Assembly (NCBI GenBank): GCA_016781505.1
Contig: JADDQF010000130.1
Location: 1 to 64,000 of the forward strand
Direction of reading: 5' to 3'
From: a bacterium
GTDB lineage: Bacteria > Chloroflexota > Chloroflexia > Chloroflexales > Kallotenuaceae
DNA length: 64,000 nucleotides
In this document: piece after piece, positions 16,789 through 24,292 of the stretch
How the letters are laid out: every line of letters begins with the position of its first letter
Numbering within the stretch: position 1 is the first letter of the stretch
Made by a program: the position numbers and the translations under genes
Notes under the pieces: generated by a model
Seen by the model: the letters and a program-made list of their open reading frames with translations, nothing else
The model's database searches: none
Told to the model about the DNA's origin: nothing

Positions 16789-18270
16789 CTAAGTGGTGCT
16801 GGTTACGCCATGGAGGCGGTCGGCAATGGCGGTCAGGGTTGCAGCCGCTTCGGCCATCTGCCGCGATCCGGCAGCAGTTTGGCGCGACACCTCGGCCACA
16901 TCACGCATGGTCTCAACAACTTGTTCACTGGCGGTTTGCTGTTGCGAGGTGGCCAGGCTGATCTCCTGGGAAGACTGAACCGTTCGCTCGGCCATCATCA
17001 CAATCGTGTCCATGACCTGCCCAGCGCGATTGGCCAGCAGCGCGCCACGCTCAACCTCCTTAACGCCTTCTTCGGTCGCCATCACCGCGGACGAGGTTGC
17101 AGCTTGGATTTCGGCAACAACACTCTTAACATCCTTGGCCGCGGCGATGGTCCGGTTGGCCAGGTTTTTGACCTCGGCCGCGACAACGGCAAAGCGACGA
17201 CCGTACTCACCCGCACCCGCGGCTTCGATGGCGGCGTTCAGGGACAGCAGATGTGTTTCATCCGAGATATCGTCGATCAGGTCGATGATCTCGCCAATTT
17301 GCTGCGAGCGTTCGCCCAGAGCCAGAATGCGGGTAGCAACTTCCTGGACTTTGGCTTTGATCCGTTCCATCGCCGCCACGCTTTCGTCGACGGCACCCTG
17401 ACCCTGGCTCAGATTATCCATGGTCGCGCTGGCGGCATCGCTCACCTGCTCGGCCGACTGGGCGATTTGACGGGAGGTGTAGCCCAGCTCCTCGATCGTG
17501 GAGGTTACCTCGGCCACGGCCGAAGCTTGCTCGGTGGCCCCACTCGCTTGCTGTTGGGACGTGGCCGACATTTCAGCGGCGGCGGCTGAAAGCTCAGCCG
17601 CAAGCTCGATCTGCTGCTGGCCTTTTTCGCGCAACACCTGGTTGGAGTGCAGCAGCTCCTGGGCGCGCTGCCGAGCCTCGGCCGAGCTGTTGTCGAGCGT
17701 TCTGGTGGCGATCCTGATCGCCAGCATCACAACGGCGAAGCCCAGCAGATAGTTAAGGGTGCTGAACAGCAAGTTAAGACGTTGGCTAGTCACCCGAATC
17801 GGCATCACCAGCCCGAGCGCTTCAAGCACGGCCAGTGTCAGGCAGCACAACAGGGCAAAGCCACCCACGCGCAGGCTGCTGCCAATACCACTCATCAAGC
17901 CAGCAAGAATAATCGGAATGACATAGTACACCGGAGTGGGGCCGTTGACGCCATTGTAGGACCAGACTGCAGCGGTGATCATCAATATCTGATACACCAG
18001 CCCCACCCGTCCAGCCACAAAAACATTCCAGCGTGTCAGCCAGAGCACACCGAGGCCAAAGCAAGCGGCCAGCACCGATACACCGGCTGGATACGCGAGA
18101 TTCGTCTCGCCGGAGCGCACCATCACGAACGTAATGATGATGGCCATCAGTCCAAAGCCAAGTGCTGTGCCAAGCGATAGCGCTTGCACCAGGGGGCGAT
18201 ACCGCGTGGAGTCGTCACCCTCGTGCGAGGCTGGCGCAGGAACGAGGTGTTGAACAATCGACAGATTCAT
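16789..18270 (-). CDS. Methyl-accepting chemotaxis protein with six-helix membrane domain
   Basis: The 493-residue protein has no large periplasmic sensor. After a 30-residue tail it has about six transmembrane helices (about 31-185, e.g. ALGFGLMAIIITFVMV), resembling the multi-helix membrane domains of 7TM-type sensors. A coiled coil and the MCP signalling domain (about 230-490) follow. The hairpin tip reads THLLSLNAAIEAAGAGE then RRFAVVAAEVKNLA, recognisable but off the usual NLLALNAAIEAARAGE. No HAMP domain is evident. Its start overlaps the stop of the upstream CheW-like gene, so it should be the cognate receptor of this array. The ligand may be membrane-borne or lipid-like (inference). 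Confidence 0.93.
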   Translation of the reverse strand: MNLSIVQHLVPAPASHEGDDSTRYRPLVQALSLGTALGFGLMAIIITFVMVRSGETNLAYPAGVSVLAACFGLGVLWLTRWNVFVAGRVGLVYQILMITAAVWSYNGVNGPTPVYYVIPIILAGLMSGIGSSLRVGGFALLCCLTLAVLEALGLVMPIRVTSQRLNLLFSTLNYLLGFAVVMLAIRIATRTLDNSSAEARQRAQELLHSNQVLREKGQQQIELAAELSAAAAEMSATSQQQASGATEQASAVAEVTSTIEELGYTSRQIAQSAEQVSDAASATMDNLSQGQGAVDESVAAMERIKAKVQEVATRILALGERSQQIGEIIDLIDDISDETHLLSLNAAIEAAGAGEYGRRFAVVAAEVKNLANRTIAAAKDVKSVVAEIQAATSSAVMATEEGVKEVERGALLANRAGQVMDTIVMMAERTVQSSQEISLATSQQQTASEQVVETMRDVAEVSRQTAAGSRQMAEAAATLTAIADRLHGVTSTT

Positions 18271-18635
18271 GTGGCTTCGTATCCTGTCTCACATGCAAGT
18301 TGCGTTAGGTCAACCAACGGAATAAGGCTCGTGTCGTCCAGAACAAGGCCGATAACGGCGGGATGTACCTGCTGTGTGAGCCAAGGGGGGAGTGCAAGCT
18401 GCGGTAGGTTGGCCCATAAGTCGGCCTGCTGGACATGTACGACCAGCGTACCGGTTTGGCTAGCGACGGTGATGGCATAACGTTCGTCGGTCATCGGCTG
18501 CTCACCAAAGGCGCCAGCCAGGGTTACCGCTGCCGCGCCGACCTCGGACCGCGTCAATGCGCTCACCTGGCGGCGTGGCACGACATAACGCCGCCCACCA
18601 GACACCAGCAGCAGCAGCCCATCAGCCTGCTGCAT
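18267..18635 (-). CDS. Short CheW-like adaptor
   Basis: This 122-residue protein begins MQQADGLLLLVSGGRRYVVP and contains a weak CheW-like pattern: RYVVPRRQVSALTR at the N-terminus and AVIGLVLDDTSLIPLVDLTQ near the end, resembling the CheW 'G.i..rg.viPvvdL' strand. It is shorter than a normal CheW (about 150). It overlaps the preceding CheW gene by 14 bases and the receptor gene by 4 (ATGA), so it belongs to the unit. It may link the receptor to CheA or act as a degenerate competitor of CheW. Confidence 0.7.
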   Translation of the reverse strand: MQQADGLLLLVSGGRRYVVPRRQVSALTRSEVGAAAVTLAGAFGEQPMTDERYAITVASQTGTLVVHVQQADLWANLPQLALPPWLTQQVHPAVIGLVLDDTSLIPLVDLTQLACETGYEAT

Positions 18636-19077
18636 GGTCGACCGTTAGTGCCGCAAACAGGGTCGCAAGGGTCAGCAGTGCGACCGGCTGTTCAGCCCAG
18701 TACACCAACCCAGCGAGAAAACGGGCTTGTGCAGCGGCCAAGGAAGCAGGTACAGGCTCCACTGCTGATTGCTCAATTTCAACAATATCGACCACTGCAT
18801 CGCTGACCAGTGCCGCCTCCAAGCCGCCATGCTCCACAATCAACAATCTGGTACTGCGCGTGGGCGGAGGGGTGTACAGACCCAGCAGCGGCCGCAGATC
18901 GACAACAGGTAACACCACGCCGCGGTGATGGATCACGCCGAGAATGGTCTCGGGGCTACCAGGGATTGGTGTAGGCACACGCCAGCGGATCACCTCACGC
19001 ACATCGCTCATCAGCAGGGCGTGGGGCTCATCTGCCAGCCTACACAACAGAAGGCTTGTTGTCTCGATCTCAACCAT
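18622..19077 (-). CDS. cheW: CheW adaptor protein
   Basis: From the ATG at 19077 the protein has 151 residues, the normal CheW length. It shows the family pattern: LLLCRLADEPHALLMSDVRE at the N-terminus, PTPIPGSPETILGVIHHRGV, and VLPVVDLRPLLGL. CheW docks CheA to receptor tips. It is the first gene of the chemosensory operon, 27 bases from a predicted transcription start, and overlaps the second CheW-like gene. The upstream reading to 19242 passes through the promoter and is Cys/Pro-rich, unlike CheW, so it was dropped. Confidence 0.9.
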   Translation of the reverse strand: MVEIETTSLLLCRLADEPHALLMSDVREVIRWRVPTPIPGSPETILGVIHHRGVVLPVVDLRPLLGLYTPPPTRSTRLLIVEHGGLEAALVSDAVVDIVEIEQSAVEPVPASLAAAQARFLAGLVYWAEQPVALLTLATLFAALTVDHAAG

Positions 19078-19110
19078 GTTGGGTCGCTCACAGCAGGAGT
19101 TGTCTCCAGC

Positions 19111-19139
19111 AGGATAACAACCGGCTGCCGTTGGATCAA
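19111..19139 (-). promoter_or_regulatory. Predicted promoter of the chemosensory operon
   Basis: On the minus strand TTGATC (19139-19134), a 17-base spacer and TATCCT (19116-19111) lie just upstream of the CheW start at 19077. The predicted start of transcription is near 19104. It is divergent from the HAD gene promoter. Confidence 0.5.
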
Positions 19140-19244
19140 GCAGGCAGGCTAGTACAACAGGTACGCCACAGATCAGTACTCTTGCCCGGCCGCGGCTGGC
19201 AGCCGTTGGGCACGCATGGCAGACGCTTCCTTGGGGCAGCACGC

Positions 19245-19275
19245 TTGTCGCCGAGCTGTGTATTTCGGATAAAAT
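19245..19275 (+). promoter_or_regulatory. Predicted promoter of the HAD phosphatase gene (leaderless arrangement)
   Basis: TTGTCG (19245-19250) and TAAAAT (19270-19275) are 19 bases apart. The -10 ends 6 bases before the ATG at 19282, and no Shine-Dalgarno is present, so transcription should start at the codon. Confidence 0.45.
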
Positions 19276-19281
19276 GGACGC

Positions 19282-19968
19282 ATGAATGCAAATGAAAGAG
19301 ATCGAGGCTCAGCCGTGCGGGCGGTGCTGTGGGATGTGGACGGCACGTTATTGGACTCCGCGGCCTACCACTGGCAGTCGTGGCAGGCAACGTTGGCGCT
19401 GGAAGGCTTCCCGCTCCAATGGGAACAGTTTGTGGCCTCGTTTGGGCAGCGCAACGACGCCGTGTTGCGCGGCTATTTCGGGGCTGATTTTCCCGTAAGC
19501 GAAGTGGAACGGATCGCCGAGGCCAAGGAAACGCGGTACCGGGAGCTGATGGGTGCAGGTGGAGTAACTCTGCTGCCGGGCGTTGATCAGTGGCTGCAAC
19601 GGCTGCACCAGGAGGGTTGGCGTCAGGCCATCGCATCGTCCGCTCCACGGCTCAACGTCATGGCGATTGTGGAAGCGCTGGGCATCGGCGCGTACTTTGA
19701 AGCGATCGTGTCAGCCGAAGATGTGCGGCGCGGCAAGCCCGATCCACAGGTCTTTCTGGTGGCCGCCCAAAAGCTGGGCGTTCCGCCGGAGCGCTGCATC
19801 GTGGTTGAAGATGCGCCAGCCGGGATCGAAGCGGGCCGCCGGGCGGGGATGCGCACAATTGGGGTACTGAGCACCCATGCACAGCTGGACGGCGATCTTG
19901 TGGTACGCACCCTGGATGCATTGCCGGACAACGCGTTTGTGCAGCTGCTGGGCTTGACCGCACCATGA
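19282..19968 (+). CDS. HAD-superfamily phosphatase (beta-phosphoglucomutase-like)
   Basis: The 228-residue protein has the four HAD motifs: WDVDGTLLDS (nucleophile and acid Asp), IASSAP, the Lys in RRGKPDPQVF, and VVEDAPAGIEAGRRAGM. An alpha-helical cap follows motif I, as in the subgroup of beta-phosphoglucomutase and sugar-phosphate phosphatases. The substrate is not predictable; small sugar phosphates are likely. Its TGA overlaps the ATG of the FGE-like gene (ATGA), so the two are co-translated. No Shine-Dalgarno is visible, and a -10-like TAAAAT lies 6 bases upstream. Confidence 0.9.
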   Translation: MNANERDRGSAVRAVLWDVDGTLLDSAAYHWQSWQATLALEGFPLQWEQFVASFGQRNDAVLRGYFGADFPVSEVERIAEAKETRYRELMGAGGVTLLPGVDQWLQRLHQEGWRQAIASSAPRLNVMAIVEALGIGAYFEAIVSAEDVRRGKPDPQVFLVAAQKLGVPPERCIVVEDAPAGIEAGRRAGMRTIGVLSTHAQLDGDLVVRTLDALPDNAFVQLLGLTAP

Positions 19969-20804
19969 CCCGTCCGACGTTGGCCACCCTGTTGCCGGAA
20001 ATGATCACGATTCCCGACGGCGCCTTCGCCATGGGCACGCCGGATCGCGAGCGTTCGACGCTGGCCAAGCGTTATGGCGGGACGCGCGAAAGCTATGCCG
20101 AAGAGTCGCCGCAACACAGCGTCGACGTCGGCGAGTTTGCGCTTGGACGAACCCTGGTCACAAACGCGCTGTATGCCGTGTTTCAACAAGCCACGGGGGG
20201 GCATACGCCGATTGTTTGGGGTGGCAGCTTGCCGGAACAGCTCGCGTATCATCCGGTGGTGGATGTGAGCTGGCACGACGCCCAAGCTTTGTGTGCCTGG
20301 CTCCGGGATGAAACAGGCCAAGGTTTTCGCCTGCCAACCGAAGCTGAATGGGAAAAAGCGGCCCGCGGCGTGGATGGCCGCACGTTTCCCTGGGGCAACA
20401 CCTTTGACGCTGCCTGCTGCAACGTCAAGGAGAGCGGGCTGGCGCACACGACGCCCGTGGAAGGCTTTGCCGCGGGCGCATCGCCGTATGGTGTATTGGA
20501 CATGGCCGGCAACGTTTGGGAATGGACCCAGTCGCTCCAAGCGCCCTACCCGTACACGGCCGCCGACGGACGCAACGACCAAGCGCCGCGCGAGCAACGC
20601 CGACCGCGCATTGTGCAGCGTTTCCTGCGGAGCGCCGGTATCCGGCAGCCCGAGCATGTGCCGCCGCCTACCGAAACACGCCGCATTATTCGGGGCGGCT
20701 GCTTTGCCAATCCCGAAGGCTTTGCGCGGTGTGCTTGTCGGCTGCGGCTGCAGCCCGAGCGCCGAACGCCCTTTCTGGGTGTGCGCTTGGCCTGTGACCG
20801 GTGA
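19965..20804 (+). CDS. Formylglycine-generating-enzyme-like (SUMF1-domain) protein without the catalytic cysteine pair
   Basis: The 279-residue protein is a full SUMF1/FGE fold: MITIPDGAFAMGTPDRE at the start, VVDVSWHDAQALCAWL, FRLPTEAEWEKAARG, FPWGN, GVLDMAGNVWEWTQS and RRIIRGGCFANPEGFARC at the end. True FGEs carry a redox Cys pair five residues apart soon after the final GGS; here those positions appear to be Asn and Ala, and the Cys residues fall elsewhere. No sulfatase is encoded nearby. It is therefore more likely a binding or other SUMF1-fold protein. It is coupled to the HAD phosphatase by ATGA. Confidence 0.85.
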   Translation: MTRPTLATLLPEMITIPDGAFAMGTPDRERSTLAKRYGGTRESYAEESPQHSVDVGEFALGRTLVTNALYAVFQQATGGHTPIVWGGSLPEQLAYHPVVDVSWHDAQALCAWLRDETGQGFRLPTEAEWEKAARGVDGRTFPWGNTFDAACCNVKESGLAHTTPVEGFAAGASPYGVLDMAGNVWEWTQSLQAPYPYTAADGRNDQAPREQRRPRIVQRFLRSAGIRQPEHVPPPTETRRIIRGGCFANPEGFARCACRLRLQPERRTPFLGVRLACDR

Positions 20805-20808
20805 GCAA

Positions 20809-20829
20809 GGGCGGGCCAATCGCCCGCCC
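20809..20829. terminator. Stem-loop between convergent genes
   Basis: GGGCGGGC (20809-20816) and GCCCGCCC (20822-20829) form a perfect 8-base, all-GC stem with a 5-base loop. It is 5 bases after the FGE-like stop and before the end of the convergent transglutaminase gene. There is no T-tract. Confidence 0.6.
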
Positions 20830-20888
20830 TCAACTGCTACCCTGCACATACTTCAGTAAGCCATGCGCAACCGGAAGTTAATTCCCGG

Positions 20889-23318
20889 CTACCGCCGCCG
20901 CCTGGTCGGCTCCTTACGTTTACGCCGCCCGAACCCGATCCACTGGGCTAACATTGCGCCGACCAATGGCCAGCGCACGTTGCGCCACGCCGTCTCAACG
21001 CTGGCCGGTGCCACCGGCTGACCGCCGCTATAGCGCTCACGGGTATAAGCATTAGCAATTTCGTCCAGTGAACGACGCTGCGCCGGCAGATGCTCGCCCA
21101 ACTGCACGGCAAACTCACGCGGAGTTGCCGATGTTTTGGGTCCGAGGCTGGCCCACTTGGCCAAGCGCAGCGCGCGGATGTACGCCGCTGCAGCCGGGCC
21201 GACACCACGTGGTCGCCACAGAAACACCAGCCCAATCAGCGCGGCAACCAACAGGCTCGTGCCGGCCGCTCCCCGCTGGATCCAGGCCGCGCGGCGCTGC
21301 TGAGCTTCTTGTTGGGCAATCCGCTCCAACACATCCGCAGAAGTAGCTTCGCCCTGCTCTGACATGCGTAGGCGCCGCTCAAGCTCTTCCAGATCGATCT
21401 GGCGCTGGTCGGGCACCGTTATGTTTCCGGCGTCCCCATTCGAGGCATCGTCCGTTTGGGCTGTGTCTTCGGCCCGTTCCGGTGGCGCGGTATAGGACGC
21501 AGGCGTGGGCTCGAAGCGCTGCCAGCCATAGCCGGGGAAGTAGGCCTCCACCCAGGTATGGGCAACATTCTGCCGGACCTCGAAGACACCCTTTTCCGCA
21601 TTGTATTCGCCAGTGGCATAGCCCGAAACGATGCGCGCCGGCACGCCCTGTGAGCGCAGCATCAATGTCATGGCCGACGCGAAATAATCACAGTAGCCGC
21701 GCTGAAGATCAAACAAGAACCAGTCAACGCGATCACGATCTTCGGGCGGGAAGGGAATTTTCTCGTCGTAGGTAAAGCCACGCAGGTAATTCTGGATCGC
21801 CTCCGCTTTGTCGTACGGATTGTTGACCCCGCCAGACACCTCCTGGGCTTTGGCAAAAACGCGGCTAAGTGCATCGCCTTCAGGCAATTGCAAATAGCGC
21901 TTGACCCAGTCGGGATACTGGGTGGGAGCACTGCGCAGACTTTGTTTGTCGGCGGTTGACACCAGCGAGGCCGCGGTATAGCTCAGGCCAGAGCGCACGC
22001 CGCCGCGCTGGGAAGCAATCAGCGACAGATCGCTGTAATTGGCCACCGTTTGTCCATCGACCGCAGCAAAGGTGTGCTTGACGTTGATCGGCACGGAGAT
22101 CGAGATGGGCTGGGTCGCCGCCAGAAGCGTGGGCTGCGAAAAGTTCTGGCGAAAAGTAAAGGTTTGGGTGATAACTTCACGCGCTACAACGTCAAGCTGA
22201 GGCATTTGTTCGCCAGCCGCGATCGGCGTGCGCGCCTGCTCCTCGTTGGACAGACCTAGAGTAGCGGCCGCCGCTTGACCGGTGGTATCGGCCCAGGTGC
22301 GCGCGTCCGGCCCACCAACGCTGGTGTAGCGATCATACGCTGTGGCCCGCCAATAGTCGGCGCGAGGCTGCCCATCGGGGCTTTGCGACTTGACCTCAAC
22401 CACAACGGCATTGCCAAAGGAGCGCGCGCCCTGCAACTCCAAGGAGCGCCCGGCAAAGCCGCTGCCCACCGCGTTTGAGGGTGCATTGATGTTGGAAAAG
22501 GCACGGTCCCACCGATTTTGAATATTTTGCCATGGCTCGCGCACGCGCTGCCACACGGCAGCAACCTGCACACTGGTGATGCGAGTAGGCAAAAAGGTAG
22601 CGATGCCCAGCAGCGTAATCACGACCAGGCTACCGGAGGCGACAAAGCGCCAGCCCAGCAGCTCGGGCACTTCGATCATCGCGGCCGTCCAGGTCTGCGC
22701 CCGTGCCAGATAGCTTTGATGGACCAGCAGCAGCATGCCGGCGCCGAGAAACAGATAAAACAAGGCCACCGGCGGCTTGGGCGAGGCGTAGGTCAGATTC
22801 ACAAACAGGACCAGCGCATTCAGCAGCACCGGCCGCCACGCCCAGCCTTTGCGCACGAGCCACCACATGGTCAGATAGCCGAGCGCCCAGGCCATCAACG
22901 ACAGCACGGCTACGAACAAGAGCAAATCTTCGCCCGTGCCGCCGTTCACAACCACGCGACCCAGAATAATGGCGCGGATCAGCAGCTCCGTCGCTTGATC
23001 TTTCCAAGTCGGCAGCGCGGCGCCCATGAGCGGACCGATGCGATTCACGCCCCAGGCCAGGCCAAGCACCACGCTCAGCCCATGCGCGAGCCAACCGGGC
23101 AGACCGCGTATCTGTGCAAACAGCGCCCCCACCACCAGGCCACCCAAGGCAACCAGCGTCAGCACCTGGAGGCCACGCGCCCAGTTAGACGTAACAACGC
23201 TTTGGACGGTGGCCAGAGTGATCAAGGCTCCCAGGAGCGCCGTCACCGATACCGGGCCCAGACGTTCTGTCCACGGTGTTCGGCGACGGGCGGGATATAC
23301 ACGAGTTGCTACAGCCAT
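20889..23318 (-). CDS. TgpA-type membrane transglutaminase-like protein
   Basis: The 809-residue protein has about six N-terminal transmembrane helices (about 20-250), an extracytoplasmic region, a transglutaminase-like core (about 470-590), one further helix at about 690 and a C-terminal DUF4129-like tail. The core shows catalytic Cys in RGYCDYFASAMTLMLR and His in NVAHTWVEAYF; the third residue is in WQRFEPTPA, where Glu stands where many homologues have Asp. Such proteins (DUF3488/TgpA) are often paired with DUF58 and MoxR genes, but neither is present. The role is unknown; some homologues are essential and linked to the envelope. Confidence 0.92.
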   Translation of the reverse strand: MAVATRVYPARRRTPWTERLGPVSVTALLGALITLATVQSVVTSNWARGLQVLTLVALGGLVVGALFAQIRGLPGWLAHGLSVVLGLAWGVNRIGPLMGAALPTWKDQATELLIRAIILGRVVVNGGTGEDLLLFVAVLSLMAWALGYLTMWWLVRKGWAWRPVLLNALVLFVNLTYASPKPPVALFYLFLGAGMLLLVHQSYLARAQTWTAAMIEVPELLGWRFVASGSLVVITLLGIATFLPTRITSVQVAAVWQRVREPWQNIQNRWDRAFSNINAPSNAVGSGFAGRSLELQGARSFGNAVVVEVKSQSPDGQPRADYWRATAYDRYTSVGGPDARTWADTTGQAAAATLGLSNEEQARTPIAAGEQMPQLDVVAREVITQTFTFRQNFSQPTLLAATQPISISVPINVKHTFAAVDGQTVANYSDLSLIASQRGGVRSGLSYTAASLVSTADKQSLRSAPTQYPDWVKRYLQLPEGDALSRVFAKAQEVSGGVNNPYDKAEAIQNYLRGFTYDEKIPFPPEDRDRVDWFLFDLQRGYCDYFASAMTLMLRSQGVPARIVSGYATGEYNAEKGVFEVRQNVAHTWVEAYFPGYGWQRFEPTPASYTAPPERAEDTAQTDDASNGDAGNITVPDQRQIDLEELERRLRMSEQGEATSADVLERIAQQEAQQRRAAWIQRGAAGTSLLVAALIGLVFLWRPRGVGPAAAAYIRALRLAKWASLGPKTSATPREFAVQLGEHLPAQRRSLDEIANAYTRERYSGGQPVAPASVETAWRNVRWPLVGAMLAQWIGFGRRKRKEPTRRRR

Positions 23319-23359
23319 AAATACCTAGCTTCTAGTTGCATAGCAATTGTTGATTGCCC

Positions 23360-24154
23360 TTATACATCAAATAATGGGTCCGCAGCTGCTAATTTGGGAA
23401 AGACGCGCTGCGCATTCGCCCACAGCGCCGCCACCAGATCCTCATAAGATACACCACGCAGCGCCGCAATGCGTTCAGCGACCAGCCGGACCCGCGCTGG
23501 TTCGTTGCGCTTGCCCCGAAAGGGATGCGGCGTGAGATACGGGCAGTCGGTCTCAACGAGCAGGCGCTCCAACGGTACACGCTGGGCGACCTCGTGCAGC
23601 TCCACAGCCCTGGGAAAGGTGACCGGCCCTGCCAGCGAAATGTAGGCGCCCAACGCCAAACAGTCCGCCGCATACTGCCAGTCGCCACTGAACGCGTGCA
23701 TCACGGTGGGCACGCCGACGGCCGCCTCCACTAACATCCGCACGGTATCGGCCTGGGCATCACGGGCATGGATCACAATCGGCATCCCGTGCTGACGAGC
23801 AATGTCAATCTGGTTGCGGAAAAGCTCCTGCTGGGCAGCCTGGGGCGCCCGATTATGATAATAATCCAAGCCTATCTCGCCGAGCGCCACAACCCTGGGA
23901 TGCGCCAGCAGCGCCGCGATCCGGTCAAGCTGCGCCGGGATGGTCGTCAGGGCATAGTGCGGTTGAATGCCGACCGTAGCAAAAACCATGGGATGGGCAT
24001 CAGCCAGGGCGACACTCGCCTCGCTGGACGGGAGGTCATAGCCGATGTTGATCAGGCGGGCAACACCGAGCGCAGCCGCACGCTCAAGAACGGCGGGGCG
24101 ATCGGCGTCGAACGCCTCCAGGTGAATATGAGCATGTGTATCAATCAGCGGCAC
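23360..24154 (-). CDS. tatD: TatD-family metal-dependent DNase
   Basis: The 264-residue protein has the TatD metal-site motifs in order: IDTHAHIH, GEIGLDYY, IVIHARDA, VMHAFSGDW and ETDCPYLTPHPFRGKRNEP. TatD enzymes are Mg-dependent 3'-5' exonucleases/DNases of the amidohydrolase fold involved in DNA repair or turnover. The frame starts with a GTG at 24154. No Shine-Dalgarno is seen, and TAGAAT lies 6 bases upstream, suggesting a leaderless message. Confidence 0.95.
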   Translation of the reverse strand: MPLIDTHAHIHLEAFDADRPAVLERAAALGVARLINIGYDLPSSEASVALADAHPMVFATVGIQPHYALTTIPAQLDRIAALLAHPRVVALGEIGLDYYHNRAPQAAQQELFRNQIDIARQHGMPIVIHARDAQADTVRMLVEAAVGVPTVMHAFSGDWQYAADCLALGAYISLAGPVTFPRAVELHEVAQRVPLERLLVETDCPYLTPHPFRGKRNEPARVRLVAERIAALRGVSYEDLVAALWANAQRVFPKLAAADPLFDV

Positions 24155-24292
24155 ATGTTGATTCTACCATACAGTGGGAGCAGGAACCTGAGTGCTCGCT
24201 GTGAAGCACGGCCAAACGGAGCGAGGACGGGAGCAGGCGTACTCACGTGCATGGACGCCAGACACCTACCTTGTAGGAACGACGGGCCAAGC

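Noticed and set aside
22518..23447. 309-codon plus-strand open frame
   Set aside because: Lies opposite the membrane region of the TgpA-like gene; composition rich in Gln, His and Arg, as expected for a shadow of hydrophobic codons.
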